DNA of 64,000 bases from Acidobacteriaceae bacterium (GTDB lineage: Bacteria > Acidobacteriota > Terriglobia > Terriglobales > Acidobacteriaceae). Position 1 is the stretch's first letter, and the number at the start of each line of letters is the position of its first letter. The notes beneath the pieces are model-generated. The model was not told the origin of the DNA. It saw only the letters and a program-made list of their open reading frames with translations, and searched no databases. Of the stretch, positions 1 through 8,891 are shown piece after piece. The DNA lies in the NCBI GenBank assembly GCA_025462885.1, contig JAOAPN010000008.1:274953-338952 (forward strand), in the 5' to 3' direction. The position numbers were made by a program, and so were the translations under genes.

Positions 1-1080
1 CACGGTATGGCCAAGCCCGAAGAGGGAGCCGCGCACTGGATCCGCGTCATCATCGAAAAGCCCTTCGGCACCGATCTCGCCTCGGCTCGCAAGCTCAACG
101 ATGAGGTCAACGCCGTCCTCTCCGAAGACCAGATCTTCCGCATCGACCACTACCTGGGCAAGGAGACGGTGCAGAACATCCTCGTCTTCCGCTTCGGCAA
201 TGGAATCTTCGAGCCCGTCTGGAACCGGAACTACATCGACCACGTCGAGATCACCGCTGCTGAATCGATCGGCATCGAAGGCCGCGGCCCGTTCTACGAG
301 AAGGCCGGCGCTGTCCGCGACGTGCTTCAAAACCACGTCATGGAAGTCCTGTCTTTCGTAGCCATGGAACCACCGGATTCGTTCCAGGCCGAAGCCGTTC
401 GGACCGAGAAGCTCAAGGTCTGGCAGGCGATCGAAGGGATTCCCATTGAGAACGCAGTCCGCGGCCAGTACGGTCCCGGAACGGTCGACGGCAAGCCCGC
501 CATCGGCTACCGCCGGGAAGAGCGCGTCTCGGCTGAATCGAACACCGAAACCTTTGCTGCCGTCCGTCTCGAAATCGAGAACTGGCGCTGGGCGGGCGTT
601 CCGTTCTACCTTCGTGCCGGCAAGCGCCTCGAACAGCGCGTGACTGAAGTGACGATCGTCTTCAAACAGCCGCCGTTGCACCTTTTCAAGTCCAATCGCA
701 GCGACGATAAGATCGAGCCGAACGTCATCACCATGCGCATCCAGCCCGACGAAGGAATCTCCCTCCGCTTCGGTGCCAAGGTGCCCGGCCCCACCACCAA
801 CGTCCGCCAGGTCGATATGCACTTCAGCTACGCCGCTGCCTTTGGCAAGTCCTCCGCCAACGGCTACGAGCGCCTGCTGCTGGATGCCATGCTTGGCGAC
901 GCAACCCTCTTCGCGCACCGCGACGGAGTGGAAGCAACCTGGGCACTTTTCACCCCCATCCTCGAAGCCTGGGCCGCGAAGGTTGCTACTGGCTTCCCCA
1001 ACTACGCCGCTGGTTCCAAGGGCCCCGACTGCGCCGACGAACTCCTGGCAAAAGACGGCCGCGCCTGGCGCAAACTCTAA
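1..1080 (+). CDS. zwf: Glucose-6-phosphate 1-dehydrogenase, C-terminal part (5' end outside window)
   Basis: Oxidises glucose 6-phosphate to 6-phosphoglucono-1,5-lactone with NADP+ (or NAD+), the entry step of the oxidative pentose phosphate or Entner-Doudoroff route. The frame is open from base 1 and there is a Met at 7, but the family is about 480-510 residues and only about 359 are visible, so the NADP-binding Rossmann domain is missing and the true start lies upstream. The visible part holds the family active-site motif RIDHYLGKETVQN (about residues 45-57), preceded by the EKPFGTDLASA motif, and later AGVPFYLRAGKRL. It is followed by pgl and glk on the same strand, so the three form a sugar-phosphate entry cluster. 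A strong hairpin in the zwf-pgl gap may reduce read-through. Confidence 0.96.
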   Translation, partial: HGMAKPEEGAAHWIRVIIEKPFGTDLASARKLNDEVNAVLSEDQIFRIDHYLGKETVQNILVFRFGNGIFEPVWNRNYIDHVEITAAESIGIEGRGPFYEKAGAVRDVLQNHVMEVLSFVAMEPPDSFQAEAVRTEKLKVWQAIEGIPIENAVRGQYGPGTVDGKPAIGYRREERVSAESNTETFAAVRLEIENWRWAGVPFYLRAGKRLEQRVTEVTIVFKQPPLHLFKSNRSDDKIEPNVITMRIQPDEGISLRFGAKVPGPTTNVRQVDMHFSYAAAFGKSSANGYERLLLDAMLGDATLFAHRDGVEATWALFTPILEAWAAKVATGFPNYAAGSKGPDCADELLAKDGRAWRKL

Positions 1081-1083
1081 CCG

Positions 1084-1130
1084 CAACGGTGGCAAGTCCT
1101 CGGCCCACAAGGCCGGGCTTGCCACCGTTG
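1084..1130 (+). terminator. Long hairpin between zwf and pgl
   Basis: Arms 1084-1096 (CAACGGTGGCAAG) and 1118-1130 are perfect 13-bp reverse complements, with a second small stem (CGGCC/GGCCG) inside the loop. It lies 3 bp after the zwf stop. No clear U-tract follows, so it could be an intrinsic terminator/attenuator or an mRNA 3'-end-protecting or REP-like element. Confidence 0.5.
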
Positions 1131-1184
1131 TTGCCTAATGTCTCAACCGACAACTGAAAACCGATCACTGACAACCAGGTACCT

Positions 1185-1982
1185 ATGCCTCGCCCAGTCA
1201 CCCTGACCTATCTCGTCTCACCTACCGCCCCTGAGGTCGCTCAGGCCGCCGCGCAACTCTTTACCGATGCCGCAACCAAGGCCGTCGCCGCCCGTGGCCG
1301 AGCACGCATTGCCATCTCCGGTGGCTCTACCCCCAAGGCCATGTTCGCGCTCCTCGCCGATCCCGCCCAGCCTTTTCTCTCCGCGATTTCGTGGGACAAG
1401 CTCTTCCTCTACTGGGTCGATGAGCGCTGCGTCCCGCCGACCGACGCCGAGTCAAACTACCGCATGACCAACGAGGTCCTGCTCTCGAAGGTGCCGCTTG
1501 CGGCGGATCATATCTTCCGTATGGAAGGCGAACTTGAACCCGAGGTCGCCGCGGCCCGCTACGAGTCCACCATTCGCAATTCGTTCAAGCTTGAGGGCGC
1601 GGAGACTCCCACCTTCGATCTCATCCTGCTCGGCATGGGAGACGATGGCCACACCGCCTCGCTCTTTCCCCACACCGAAGGCCTCGAAAACATCACTCAC
1701 ATCGTTATCCCCAATCACGTTCCGCAAAAGGACACCTGGCGGATCACTCTCACCTTCCCGGTCATCGACCAGGGCAGGGAAGTGGCGTTCCTTATTGAAG
1801 GCCCGGCCAAGGCCCAGGTTCTCAGCGACGTCTTCACCGGCCCTTACGAGTACGAGACGTATCCGTCGCAACTCATCCGTCCCGCTTCGGGAAAACTGAC
1901 CCTCTTGCTTGACTCCGCCGCGGCATCTAAGCTGCCAGCACCGGACGCAAACACCCATACCGGAACGTTGGAGCTCAAATAG
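1185..1982 (+). CDS. pgl: 6-phosphogluconolactonase (DevB/SOL type)
   Basis: Hydrolyses 6-phosphogluconolactone to 6-phosphogluconate, the step after Zwf, in the cytoplasm. 265 residues, a normal length for the family. Family motifs are clear: ISGGSTPKAMF near residue 45, the VDERCVPPTDAESNY substrate loop near residue 85, and LLGMGDDGHTASLFP near residue 150. The ATG at 1185 sits after a gap of about 100 bp that includes a hairpin. The stop is one base before the glk start, so pgl and glk are probably cotranscribed and translationally coupled. Confidence 0.95.
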   Translation: MPRPVTLTYLVSPTAPEVAQAAAQLFTDAATKAVAARGRARIAISGGSTPKAMFALLADPAQPFLSAISWDKLFLYWVDERCVPPTDAESNYRMTNEVLLSKVPLAADHIFRMEGELEPEVAAARYESTIRNSFKLEGAETPTFDLILLGMGDDGHTASLFPHTEGLENITHIVIPNHVPQKDTWRITLTFPVIDQGREVAFLIEGPAKAQVLSDVFTGPYEYETYPSQLIRPASGKLTLLLDSAAASKLPAPDANTHTGTLELK

Positions 1983-1983
1983 C

Positions 1984-2976
1984 ATGATCCTCGCAGGCGA
2001 CGTAGGCGGAACCAAAGTACACCTTGCTCTCTACAACATGGTCGAAGGCCGCCTGGTCCCCGTCCACGACTTCAAGTTCCCGGCACACGAGTTCTCTAGC
2101 CTTGAAGAGGTCGTCACCCGCTTCCTCGCCAGCGGGACGGAAGATAAAGCGCAGATCACCGCCGCCTGCTTCGGCTGCCCCGGCCCCGTCCGCGACGGCC
2201 GCCTGAAACTCACCAACCTACCCTGGACGCTCGACACTCGCGACCTGATCCGCAACCTCGGCATCCCCCGCATCTTCCTGATCAACGACCTCGAAGCCAA
2301 CGGCTACGGCATCCCGCAGCTCGCGCCGGACAAGGTCTTTACACTCCACGCCGGAGATCCCAACGCCGAAGGTCACCAGGGCCTGGTCGCCGCCGGCACC
2401 GGGCTTGGCGAAGCGCTTCTGATCTGGAACGGCACCAGCCACACCCCCATCCCGTCCGAAGGTGGCCACTGCGACTTCGCCGCTCGCACCGACCGCGAGG
2501 TCGCGCTCCTCCAGTACCTGCGCCGTACCCTCAACGGCCGCGTCTCGTTCGAGCGCGTCGTCTCTGGGCTCGGCATCAAGAACATCTACGCCTACCTCCG
2601 CGACGTCGAAAAGATCGACGAACCCCAGTGGCTCCGCGACCGCCTGAAGACCGAAGACCCCAACGCTGTCATCGGCACTTGCGCGGAAGACGGCTCAAGC
2701 TGGATCTGCTTCGAGACCATGAAGATCTTCGCCGCCGCCTACGGGGCCGAAGCCGGCAACCTGGCACTCAAGGCTCTCTCGATGGGCGGCATCTTCCTCG
2801 GCGGAGGCATTCCGCCCAAGATCCTCAAGACCCTCCAGAACGGAGCCTTCACGGCCGCGTTCCTCGACAAGGGCCGGCTCTCCCCGCTCCTGCAGGCCAT
2901 TCCGGTTCGGGTGATCCTCGACGAGACCTGCGCGCTGCTTGGCGCTGCGGCTTACGCTGAATCGAAGTCCATCTAA
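1984..2976 (+). CDS. glk: Glucokinase (bacterial Glk family)
   Basis: Phosphorylates glucose with ATP to give glucose 6-phosphate, the substrate of Zwf. The frame is open back to 1909, but the start at 1984 puts the phosphate-binding motif GDVGGTKVHLALY at residue 5 as in the family and leaves a 1-bp gap to pgl; the 25 upstream codons lie inside pgl and are rejected. Other motifs: LINDLEANGYGI, AAGTGLGEALL, and PSEGGHCDFA with its conserved catalytic and zinc/substrate-binding region. 330 residues. The gene order zwf-pgl-glk suggests a glucose to 6-phosphogluconate operon. Confidence 0.94.
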   Translation: MILAGDVGGTKVHLALYNMVEGRLVPVHDFKFPAHEFSSLEEVVTRFLASGTEDKAQITAACFGCPGPVRDGRLKLTNLPWTLDTRDLIRNLGIPRIFLINDLEANGYGIPQLAPDKVFTLHAGDPNAEGHQGLVAAGTGLGEALLIWNGTSHTPIPSEGGHCDFAARTDREVALLQYLRRTLNGRVSFERVVSGLGIKNIYAYLRDVEKIDEPQWLRDRLKTEDPNAVIGTCAEDGSSWICFETMKIFAAAYGAEAGNLALKALSMGGIFLGGGIPPKILKTLQNGAFTAAFLDKGRLSPLLQAIPVRVILDETCALLGAAAYAESKSI

Positions 2977-2991
2977 CGGGCATCGTGCTGT

Positions 2992-3010
2992 TGTACCACG
3001 CCGTGGTACA
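2992..3010. promoter_or_regulatory. Perfect 19-bp palindrome upstream of higBA (candidate HigA operator)
   Basis: TGTACCACG-C-CGTGGTACA is a perfect 9+1+9 inverted repeat centred at 3001 and ending 11 bp before the higB ATG. Antitoxins of the HigA type repress their own operon by binding a palindrome overlapping the promoter, and the position fits that role. No other gene starts here. Confidence 0.7.
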
Positions 3011-3021
3011 TTGATGCTGCG

Positions 3022-3312
3022 ATGATCGTAAGCAGGAAAGACAACGCGCTGCGCGACTTCTTTGAGAAGGACACGCACGTGAAGAAAATTCCTGCGGACA
3101 TTCGCGATAGGCTCTTCCGCAAGCTTCAGATGATCGATGATGCTGAAATCGATGCCGATCTTCGTGTTCCGCCCAGCAATCACTTTGAGAAGTTGAGCGG
3201 AGCGTTGGAAGGTTTGTACTCGATTCGCGTCAATTCTCAATGGCGCATTCTGTTCCGTTGGAATGACGGTAAAGCGGAACAAGTCTATTTGGATGATCAC
3301 GGTTACAGGTAG
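3022..3312 (+). CDS. higB: HigB-type toxin (RelE-superfamily mRNA interferase)
   Basis: Predicted ribosome-dependent mRNA endonuclease toxin. 96 residues, normal for HigB. The C-terminal half GLYSIRVNSQWRILFRW followed by VYLDDHGY matches the conserved HigB/killer-protein core, including the basic/aromatic residues used for RNA cleavage. It sits 6 bp upstream of a HigA-like antitoxin, giving the toxin-first order typical of higBA. No good ribosome-binding site is visible before the ATG; the palindrome at 2992-3010 lies just upstream. The module seems inserted between glk and a GH43-like gene and is a typical mobile accessory pair. Confidence 0.92.
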   Translation: MIVSRKDNALRDFFEKDTHVKKIPADIRDRLFRKLQMIDDAEIDADLRVPPSNHFEKLSGALEGLYSIRVNSQWRILFRWNDGKAEQVYLDDHGYR

Positions 3313-3318
3313 GCATCT

Positions 3319-3651
3319 ATGTTGATTACGAAACGAAAACCCGTTACTGCCGGAGAGATCCTCGTCGAGGAGTTCATGGAACCACTCGGCATCACGCAGA
3401 CCGAACTTGCCGAGAAAGCTGGCCTGCCGCGAAAGCACGTCAATGAGCTCTGCCGGAATCGTCGCGCGCTCACCGCTGACACCGCCCTGATCCTCAGCCG
3501 GGTCTTTGGCACATCCCCGGAATTCTGGCTCAATACCCAACGCCGCACCGACATCTGGGAAGCCCTCAATACCCCCAAACGTCTGCTTCGCATCCAGCGC
3601 GCGAAGCCGATTCGGAGAATCGCATCCCTAAGAACTGCGCTTTCCGCGTGA
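3319..3651 (+). CDS. higA: HigA-type antitoxin (XRE helix-turn-helix)
   Basis: DNA-binding antitoxin that should neutralise HigB and repress the operon. 110 residues. An XRE helix-turn-helix spans about residues 26-47 (TQTELAEKAGLPRKHVNELC), and the HigA/VapI-family tail FGTSPEFWLNTQ is at 63-74. The last 30 residues are basic (Arg/Lys rich) and longer than in many HigA proteins. It starts 6 bp after the higB stop. Confidence 0.93.
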   Translation: MLITKRKPVTAGEILVEEFMEPLGITQTELAEKAGLPRKHVNELCRNRRALTADTALILSRVFGTSPEFWLNTQRRTDIWEALNTPKRLLRIQRAKPIRRIASLRTALSA

Positions 3652-3677
3652 GCCCAGCCCTGCTACTCTGATCCCCC

Positions 3678-4652
3678 ATGCTTTACCCATTCCACCGCCG
3701 TACATTCATCAAGAACACCTTTGCCGCCGCAGCCGTCCTTGCCACTCGCAATGCCCTCGCGAATCCATTCAGCCTCACCTCACCAGTCCTCTTCGCCGGA
3801 GACGCAACCCACGCCTATCGCGACCCCGCGGCCATCTTCCACCAGGGCTGGTTCTATCTCTACTTCACCCACGTAGTGACAGAGCAGGATCAGATAGCCT
3901 ACTCGCACGTTGCCTGGTCGAAGAGCCTCGATCTCATCCACTGGACGATCCCCGTCAACCTCACGCCAGGCAACAAGGCATTCGACTACGGCTCCCCCGG
4001 CAATATCGTTCGCCACAACAACCAGTGGGTGCTTTGCCTCCAGACCTACCCTCGGCCCCATGGCGAGAAGTACGGCGATCGGGACTCACGCATCTTCACT
4101 ATGCGTAGCCACGACCTCGAGCATTGGTCCGTCCCTGAACTCCTCCGCGTCAAAGGTCCTGCCATCCCGGTCGAGAAGATGGGTCGCATGATCGACCCGT
4201 ATCTCCTCGCAGACAAAGACACTCCTAATAAATGGTGGTGCTTCTACAAGCAGAACGGCATCAGTCTCTCCAACTCTCCCGATCTCACCACCTGGACTCC
4301 GCAAGGTCGTATCGACGCCGGCGAAAACCCTTGCGTCGTGATCGATCAAAACGAGTACGTCCTCTTCCACTCCCCCTCGAACGGCATCGGGATCAAGCGC
4401 TCCTTCGACCTCCACCACTGGCGCGACGAGGGCACCCTAACCCTCGGCCAGAAGCAGTGGCCCTGGGCGCACGGACGCATCACGGCTGCCTTCGTGCTCG
4501 ATCTCCGCCGCGAGCCCACCATCGGCAAAGCTCTTATGTTCTTCCACGGCTCGACGTACGCCGAGACCGATCGTCGCGGAGGCTTCGATAATTATGCGAG
4601 CCTCGGCATTGCGTGGAGCAGCGACCTGAAAAGCTGGGACTGGCCCCGCTGA
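3678..4652 (+). CDS. Tat-exported GH43/GH32-like five-bladed propeller protein
   Basis: Probable secreted glycoside hydrolase acting on plant polysaccharide side chains; the substrate cannot be told from sequence. 324 residues. A Tat-type signal (HRRTFIK at residues 6-12, then an Ala-rich hydrophobic stretch to about residue 28) is clear. The mature part has the repeated hydrophobic/aromatic pattern of the five-bladed beta-propeller families, with YRDPAAIFHQGWFYLYFTH near residue 45 (the Asp is a candidate catalytic residue) and MIDPYLLAD in the middle. It is separated from higA by 26 bp and from the aminopeptidase by 58 bp. The family assignment is by fold pattern and no catalytic triad is proven. 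Confidence 0.72.
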   Translation: MLYPFHRRTFIKNTFAAAAVLATRNALANPFSLTSPVLFAGDATHAYRDPAAIFHQGWFYLYFTHVVTEQDQIAYSHVAWSKSLDLIHWTIPVNLTPGNKAFDYGSPGNIVRHNNQWVLCLQTYPRPHGEKYGDRDSRIFTMRSHDLEHWSVPELLRVKGPAIPVEKMGRMIDPYLLADKDTPNKWWCFYKQNGISLSNSPDLTTWTPQGRIDAGENPCVVIDQNEYVLFHSPSNGIGIKRSFDLHHWRDEGTLTLGQKQWPWAHGRITAAFVLDLRREPTIGKALMFFHGSTYAETDRRGGFDNYASLGIAWSSDLKSWDWPR

Positions 4653-4710
4653 GCATTCACCCATTCTGCCGAACGAGACTTGCGAGCCGCCGAAACCGTA
4701 TCCTAGAAGC

Positions 4711-7317
4711 ATGTACCTGAACCCGGCCCGCTTCACCCTCCTCGCCCTGGCTCTTCTTCCCGGCGCACTTCTTCAAGCACAACGCCTCCCCACCAACGCC
4801 CGCCCCGAGCACTACACCCTCGCGCTCACCCCCGACCTCAAAGCCGCGACCTTCACCGGCACCGAGACGATCGACCTCACGCTCGACTCTCCAAGCACGA
4901 TCATCACTCTCAACGCAGCCGAGATCCAATTCGTCTCCGTCATGTCCGGCGCGCAGACCGCGCAAGTCTCGCTCGACACCGCAAAGGAGCAAGCCACCTT
5001 TACGTTTCCGCAGCCTCTCTCAGGCAAGGTCACTCTCGCGATCAGCTACACCGGCATCCTCAACGACAAGCTCCGCGGCTTCTACCTTTCGAAGACCAAG
5101 GCTCGCAACTACGCTGTCACCCAGTTCGAACCCACCGATGCCCGCCGCGCCTTTCCCTCCTTCGACGAGCCCGCCTACAAGGCCACCTACGATATCGCCC
5201 TCACCGTCGATGCTGGCGATACCGTCATCTCCAACTCCAACCAGATCGCCGACACTCCTGCCGGACCCGGCAAGCACACGCTCAAGTTCGCGACCACGCC
5301 GAAGATGTCGACCTACCTCGTAGCCTTCCAGGTCGGCGACTTCAAGTGCACCTCGGGCAAGTCCGACGGCGTCCCGATCCGCGCCTGCGCGACGCCGGAC
5401 AAAGTGGAACTCACCAAATTCGCAGTTGAGTCCGCCAAGTACATTCTCCACTATTACGACACTTACTTCGGGATCAAGTACCCCATGCCCAAGCTCGACA
5501 TGATTGCCATCCCCGACTTTGAGGCTGGCGCCATGGAGAACTTTGGTTGCATCACGTACCGCGAGACCGACCTGCTCGTCGACGCGAAGACGGCTTCCAC
5601 CAGCGCCCGCAAGCGCGTCGCCCTGGTCGTGGCGCACGAGATGGCGCATCAGTGGTTCGGCGATATGGTCACCATGCAATGGTGGGATAACCTCTGGCTG
5701 AACGAAGGCTTCGCCACCTGGATGGAGACCAAGCCTCTTGCCCAATGGCACCCCGAGTGGAACGTCACCCAGGACAATGCGCAGGAGCTCGACGCGACGC
5801 TCAACTACGACTCCGGCAAGACCACCCGCACCATTCGCGCCGAGGCCGATACCCCCGCCCAGATCAACGAAGAGTTCGACGGCATCGCCTATGGCAAGGG
5901 CGGAGCCGTGCTCGGCATGGTCGAGAACTATCTCGGCGAAGAGACCTTTCGTCAGGGCGTCCACAACTATCTCGCCGCCCACCTCTACGCTAACGCTACG
6001 GCTGAAGACTTCTGGAGCGCCCAGACCTCTACCAGTCATCAGCCCGTCGACAAGATCATGGAGTCTTTCGTGACCCAGCCCGGCGTCCCGCTCCTGACCT
6101 TCGGAGACGGTGTCGCCGGCCGCATTCCCGTAGCGCAATCCCGCTTCTTTCTCGCTGGAAACGGTAATGGATCAGGAGCCTCGGGCAATGTTCCGGAACA
6201 GTCCTGGACTTTGCCGGTCTGCATCAAGACTGCTGCTGCTCCCATCTGCCGCGTTCTCACTCCGGCAGACTCCACCCTGCCCGTTCCAATGGACGTGAAA
6301 CTCCCCGTCTTCTACGCCAACGCTGGAGCGCAGGGCTACTACCGTACCCAGTACACCGCTAAACAACTCGCCGCGATCACCACCAGCGTTGAGACGGCGC
6401 TCGCCCCAATGGAACGCATCAACCTGCTGGGCGACCGCTGGGCTCTCACTCGCGCCGGCCAGGCCCAGGTGGGCGACCTTCTGTCTCTGATCCTCGCCGT
6501 CAAGCAGGACTCGAACGCCAATGTCATTGAGAGCGCTCTCCAGAAGACCAACAGCATCCTCTGGCAGATCGCAACCGCGGACGACCATGCCCGGCTGGAG
6601 TCTAGTCTGCATACGGCCTTCACCCCCATTTACGCCTCACTCGGCAAGCCTGCGAAGAATGACACTCCCGACAAGCAGGAGCTCCGCGCCTCTCTGTTCC
6701 GTCTTCTCGGCGGCGCGAAAGATCCCGCAGTTCTTGCCGAAGCTCATACCGTTGCCGACACCATCTATACCCCCGGCAGCAAGGCCAACACGACGCTCGA
6801 CCCAGCCTTCCAGAACGCCGCTATCGCCGTAGCAGCCACCAACGGCGATGCAGCTCTCTACGACAAGGTGCTCGCCGCCAGCAAGACGGTGCCCAACCCC
6901 GAACAGCAGACTCAGGCTCTCTTCACCCTCAGTGCTTTCGAGAGCCCGGCCCTCGTTACCCGCACCCTCGATTACACCGTCTCCGGCGCCGTTCGCAACC
7001 AGGACAGTTGGATTCTCCTCTCGAACCTCCTCAACAATCCCGACACCCGCATTCAGACCTGGGACTACATTCGTCAAAACTGGGACAAGGTTCGCGCCCA
7101 GTTCACCACCAACTCCGGCGTCCGTGTTGTGGCGGCTACAGGCTCCTTCTGCACCGAGAAGCAACGCGAGGAAGTCAGCACCTTCTTCGCGGCGCATCCG
7201 GTCGATGCCTCCGAGCGGACGCTCGCAAAGTCCATCAACTCCATCAACGACTGCATCCAGTTCCGCACTGCCCAGCAACCCAGCCTGCACCAATGGCTGT
7301 CCACCCAACCCAACTAA
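4711..7317 (+). CDS. Exported M1-family zinc aminopeptidase
   Basis: Zinc metallopeptidase removing N-terminal residues from peptides, here probably in the periplasm or outside the cell because a Sec signal (residues 1-22, ending LLQAQ) precedes the mature part. 868 residues, the usual M1 length. The exopeptidase motif GAMEN is at about residue 271-275; the zinc site is HEMAH at 309-313 with the third ligand Glu332 in NEGFATW. An ERAP1-like C-terminal helical domain follows. Related to PepN and the eukaryotic puromycin-sensitive enzymes. It stands alone on the plus strand and is followed by an imperfect hairpin. Confidence 0.95.
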   Translation: MYLNPARFTLLALALLPGALLQAQRLPTNARPEHYTLALTPDLKAATFTGTETIDLTLDSPSTIITLNAAEIQFVSVMSGAQTAQVSLDTAKEQATFTFPQPLSGKVTLAISYTGILNDKLRGFYLSKTKARNYAVTQFEPTDARRAFPSFDEPAYKATYDIALTVDAGDTVISNSNQIADTPAGPGKHTLKFATTPKMSTYLVAFQVGDFKCTSGKSDGVPIRACATPDKVELTKFAVESAKYILHYYDTYFGIKYPMPKLDMIAIPDFEAGAMENFGCITYRETDLLVDAKTASTSARKRVALVVAHEMAHQWFGDMVTMQWWDNLWLNEGFATWMETKPLAQWHPEWNVTQDNAQELDATLNYDSGKTTRTIRAEADTPAQINEEFDGIAYGKGGAVLGMVENYLGEETFRQGVHNYLAAHLYANATAEDFWSAQTSTSHQPVDKIMESFVTQPGVPLLTFGDGVAGRIPVAQSRFFLAGNGNGSGASGNVPEQSWTLPVCIKTAAAPICRVLTPADSTLPVPMDVKLPVFYANAGAQGYYRTQYTAKQLAAITTSVETALAPMERINLLGDRWALTRAGQAQVGDLLSLILAVKQDSNANVIESALQKTNSILWQIATADDHARLESSLHTAFTPIYASLGKPAKNDTPDKQELRASLFRLLGGAKDPAVLAEAHTVADTIYTPGSKANTTLDPAFQNAAIAVAATNGDAALYDKVLAASKTVPNPEQQTQALFTLSAFESPALVTRTLDYTVSGAVRNQDSWILLSNLLNNPDTRIQTWDYIRQNWDKVRAQFTTNSGVRVVAATGSFCTEKQREEVSTFFAAHPVDASERTLAKSINSINDCIQFRTAQQPSLHQWLSTQPN

Positions 7318-7332
7318 ACCGAGCCGGAAAAA

Positions 7333-7377
7333 CGAAGACTCGTCCCTTGCGGAAGTGTTGCAAAGGGTGGGTCTTCG
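7333..7377 (+). terminator. Imperfect hairpin after the aminopeptidase gene
   Basis: CGAAGAC (7333-7339) pairs with GTCTTCG (7371-7377), continued inward by CCCTT/AAGGG with small mismatches. It begins 16 bp after the stop codon. No U-tract is obvious, so the terminator call is tentative. Confidence 0.4.
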
Positions 7378-7460
7378 TGGTCTTTGCGGATCAAACTTTG
7401 CTTCTTTCAGCATCGCGGCTGTAGCGTACTTCGAAGCCCACCTGTCACACTATCCATACC

Positions 7461-8708
7461 TTGATCCAACCGCGCCCAACCTTCCTCCGCCAATGGGCGC
7501 CCTGCATCGCCATGATGCTGCTCTCGCTGCTCAGCTATGTGGACCGCAGCGTCCTCGCCATCTTGAGCCCCACCATCCTTGCGGACCTGCATCTTTCGGT
7601 CACCCAGTACGGCTACGCGGTCTCCGTCTTCAGCATCTGCTATATGCTCGCCAACCCGATCTGGGGCTACTGGATCGACCGTCGCGGCCTGTGGGTTTCG
7701 GTGCTGGTGGCTGTCTCGGTCTGGTCGCTTGCATCGGGCAGTCACGCTCTCATGCTCGGCCTGGGAGGCATGTGCCTGGCGCGCGGCCTGCTCGGCTTTG
7801 GCGAAGGCGCTACCTTTCCCGCAGGCCTCGCCACCGTAGCCGAAACTCTACCGCCGGAACGCCGCTCCTTCGGCCTCGGCCTTGCTTATAGCGGAGGATC
7901 ACTAGGAGCGGCTCTCACTCCGCTCCTCATCACTCCCATCGCTATTCGCTATGGATGGCGTCCAACCTTTCTGCTCACCGGCCTTCTCGGTTTTCTCTGG
8001 ATCGCTCTCTGGTTCGTCCTGCGAGCCACCGGAATCTTCCACACCAAAGCGTCCGCTGCAAGACCTCTTCTATCCGTCGCGACCAACCGCTGGAACCGCA
8101 ACCTCTTCGCGACCGCCGCAATCTACGGCCTCGGAGCTGCGCCTCTCGCCTTCGGCCTGTATGCGGCCCCGCTGTACCTCTCCCGCGTGCTGCACGTTAG
8201 CCAAGCCTCGCTCGGCCACCTTCTCTGGATCCCGCCCGCGGGATGGGAGGCGGGCTATCTCTTCTGGGGACAGGTCGCCGATCGCCGCAACGCACGCAGT
8301 CTGCGCAATGCACTTAATCCCACTCGTCCTACCATCCTCTTTACATGCTTCTGTGTCGCCGGATTTCTCATCACGCTCGCACCCCGTGCCGCAGCCAGCC
8401 CTTACCCGGTCGCCGCGACCATGCTGATCTTCTTCCTGCAGATGTTCATAGCCGGTGGCTTCGTCGTGCTCTCCCTCTCGGATGGCATGGCACACCAGCC
8501 GCGTCAAAGTGCCGGGCTCCTGGCCGGAGTTGCGATCTCTTCCTGGGCTCTTGTGACCGGGATTCTTATCCCGATCCTCGGCCGCTTCTTCGATCACTTT
8601 GAGTATCAGCGCGGCTTCTGGCTGGTGGCAGCGCTGCCTGTTTGCGGAATGCTTCTGTGGAAGTTACTGAGCGACTCGACTTACTCGTCGACTGCATTTT
8701 CGGAATAG
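7461..8708 (+). CDS. Major facilitator superfamily transporter
   Basis: Inner-membrane secondary transporter, substrate unknown. 415 residues with about 12 predicted membrane segments; an MFS-like loop motif (GYWIDRRG) follows TM2 near residue 75 and GFGEGATFP lies in TM4, as in the anion:cation symporter (hexuronate/glucarate-like) branch. The start used is TTG at 7461, which gives a normal N-terminus just before TM1; a Met at 7515 is an alternative but would cut into TM1. No partner enzyme is adjacent. Confidence 0.85.
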   Translation: MIQPRPTFLRQWAPCIAMMLLSLLSYVDRSVLAILSPTILADLHLSVTQYGYAVSVFSICYMLANPIWGYWIDRRGLWVSVLVAVSVWSLASGSHALMLGLGGMCLARGLLGFGEGATFPAGLATVAETLPPERRSFGLGLAYSGGSLGAALTPLLITPIAIRYGWRPTFLLTGLLGFLWIALWFVLRATGIFHTKASAARPLLSVATNRWNRNLFATAAIYGLGAAPLAFGLYAAPLYLSRVLHVSQASLGHLLWIPPAGWEAGYLFWGQVADRRNARSLRNALNPTRPTILFTCFCVAGFLITLAPRAAASPYPVAATMLIFFLQMFIAGGFVVLSLSDGMAHQPRQSAGLLAGVAISSWALVTGILIPILGRFFDHFEYQRGFWLVAALPVCGMLLWKLLSDSTYSSTAFSE

Positions 8709-8791
8709 CATCACGAGCGAGTCACTGGTTGTTGAGGAAGCGTCATTCGTCACGGCTATCTCGACCTATCGATTGTTCGCTGGAAGGTCAT

Positions 8792-8821
8792 TCATTTGTA
8801 TTGCGGTGATAACACAAATGA
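8792..8821. promoter_or_regulatory. 8-bp inverted repeat upstream of the small exported protein
   Basis: TCATTTGT (8792-8799) and ACAAATGA (8814-8821) form an inverted repeat with a 14-bp spacer, 70 bp before the small gene at 8892. It could be an operator. The assignment rests on symmetry only. Confidence 0.3.
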
Positions 8822-8845
8822 GACAACTTCGAATTTTCCTGTTCG

Positions 8846-8874
8846 TTGACTTTCAAAAAGTGTGCTCGTAACGT
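8846..8874 (+). promoter_or_regulatory. Candidate sigma-70 promoter
   Basis: TTGACT at 8846-8851 and TAACGT at 8869-8874 are separated by 17 bp, close to the -35/-10 consensus. Transcription would start near 8881, leaving a very short leader before the ATG at 8892. Confidence 0.35.
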
Positions 8875-8891
8875 TCCATTTGAGGACGATC

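Noticed and set aside
1141..1184. Tandem CAACTG-like units before pgl
   Set aside because: The units (GACAACTGAAAACC, then ATCACTGACAACC) are too degenerate and too few to call a repeat array.
5020..6138. 372-residue minus-strand frame opposite the M1 aminopeptidase
   Set aside because: Antisense to the aminopeptidase with its intact HEMAH motif; no recognisable domain or start signal.
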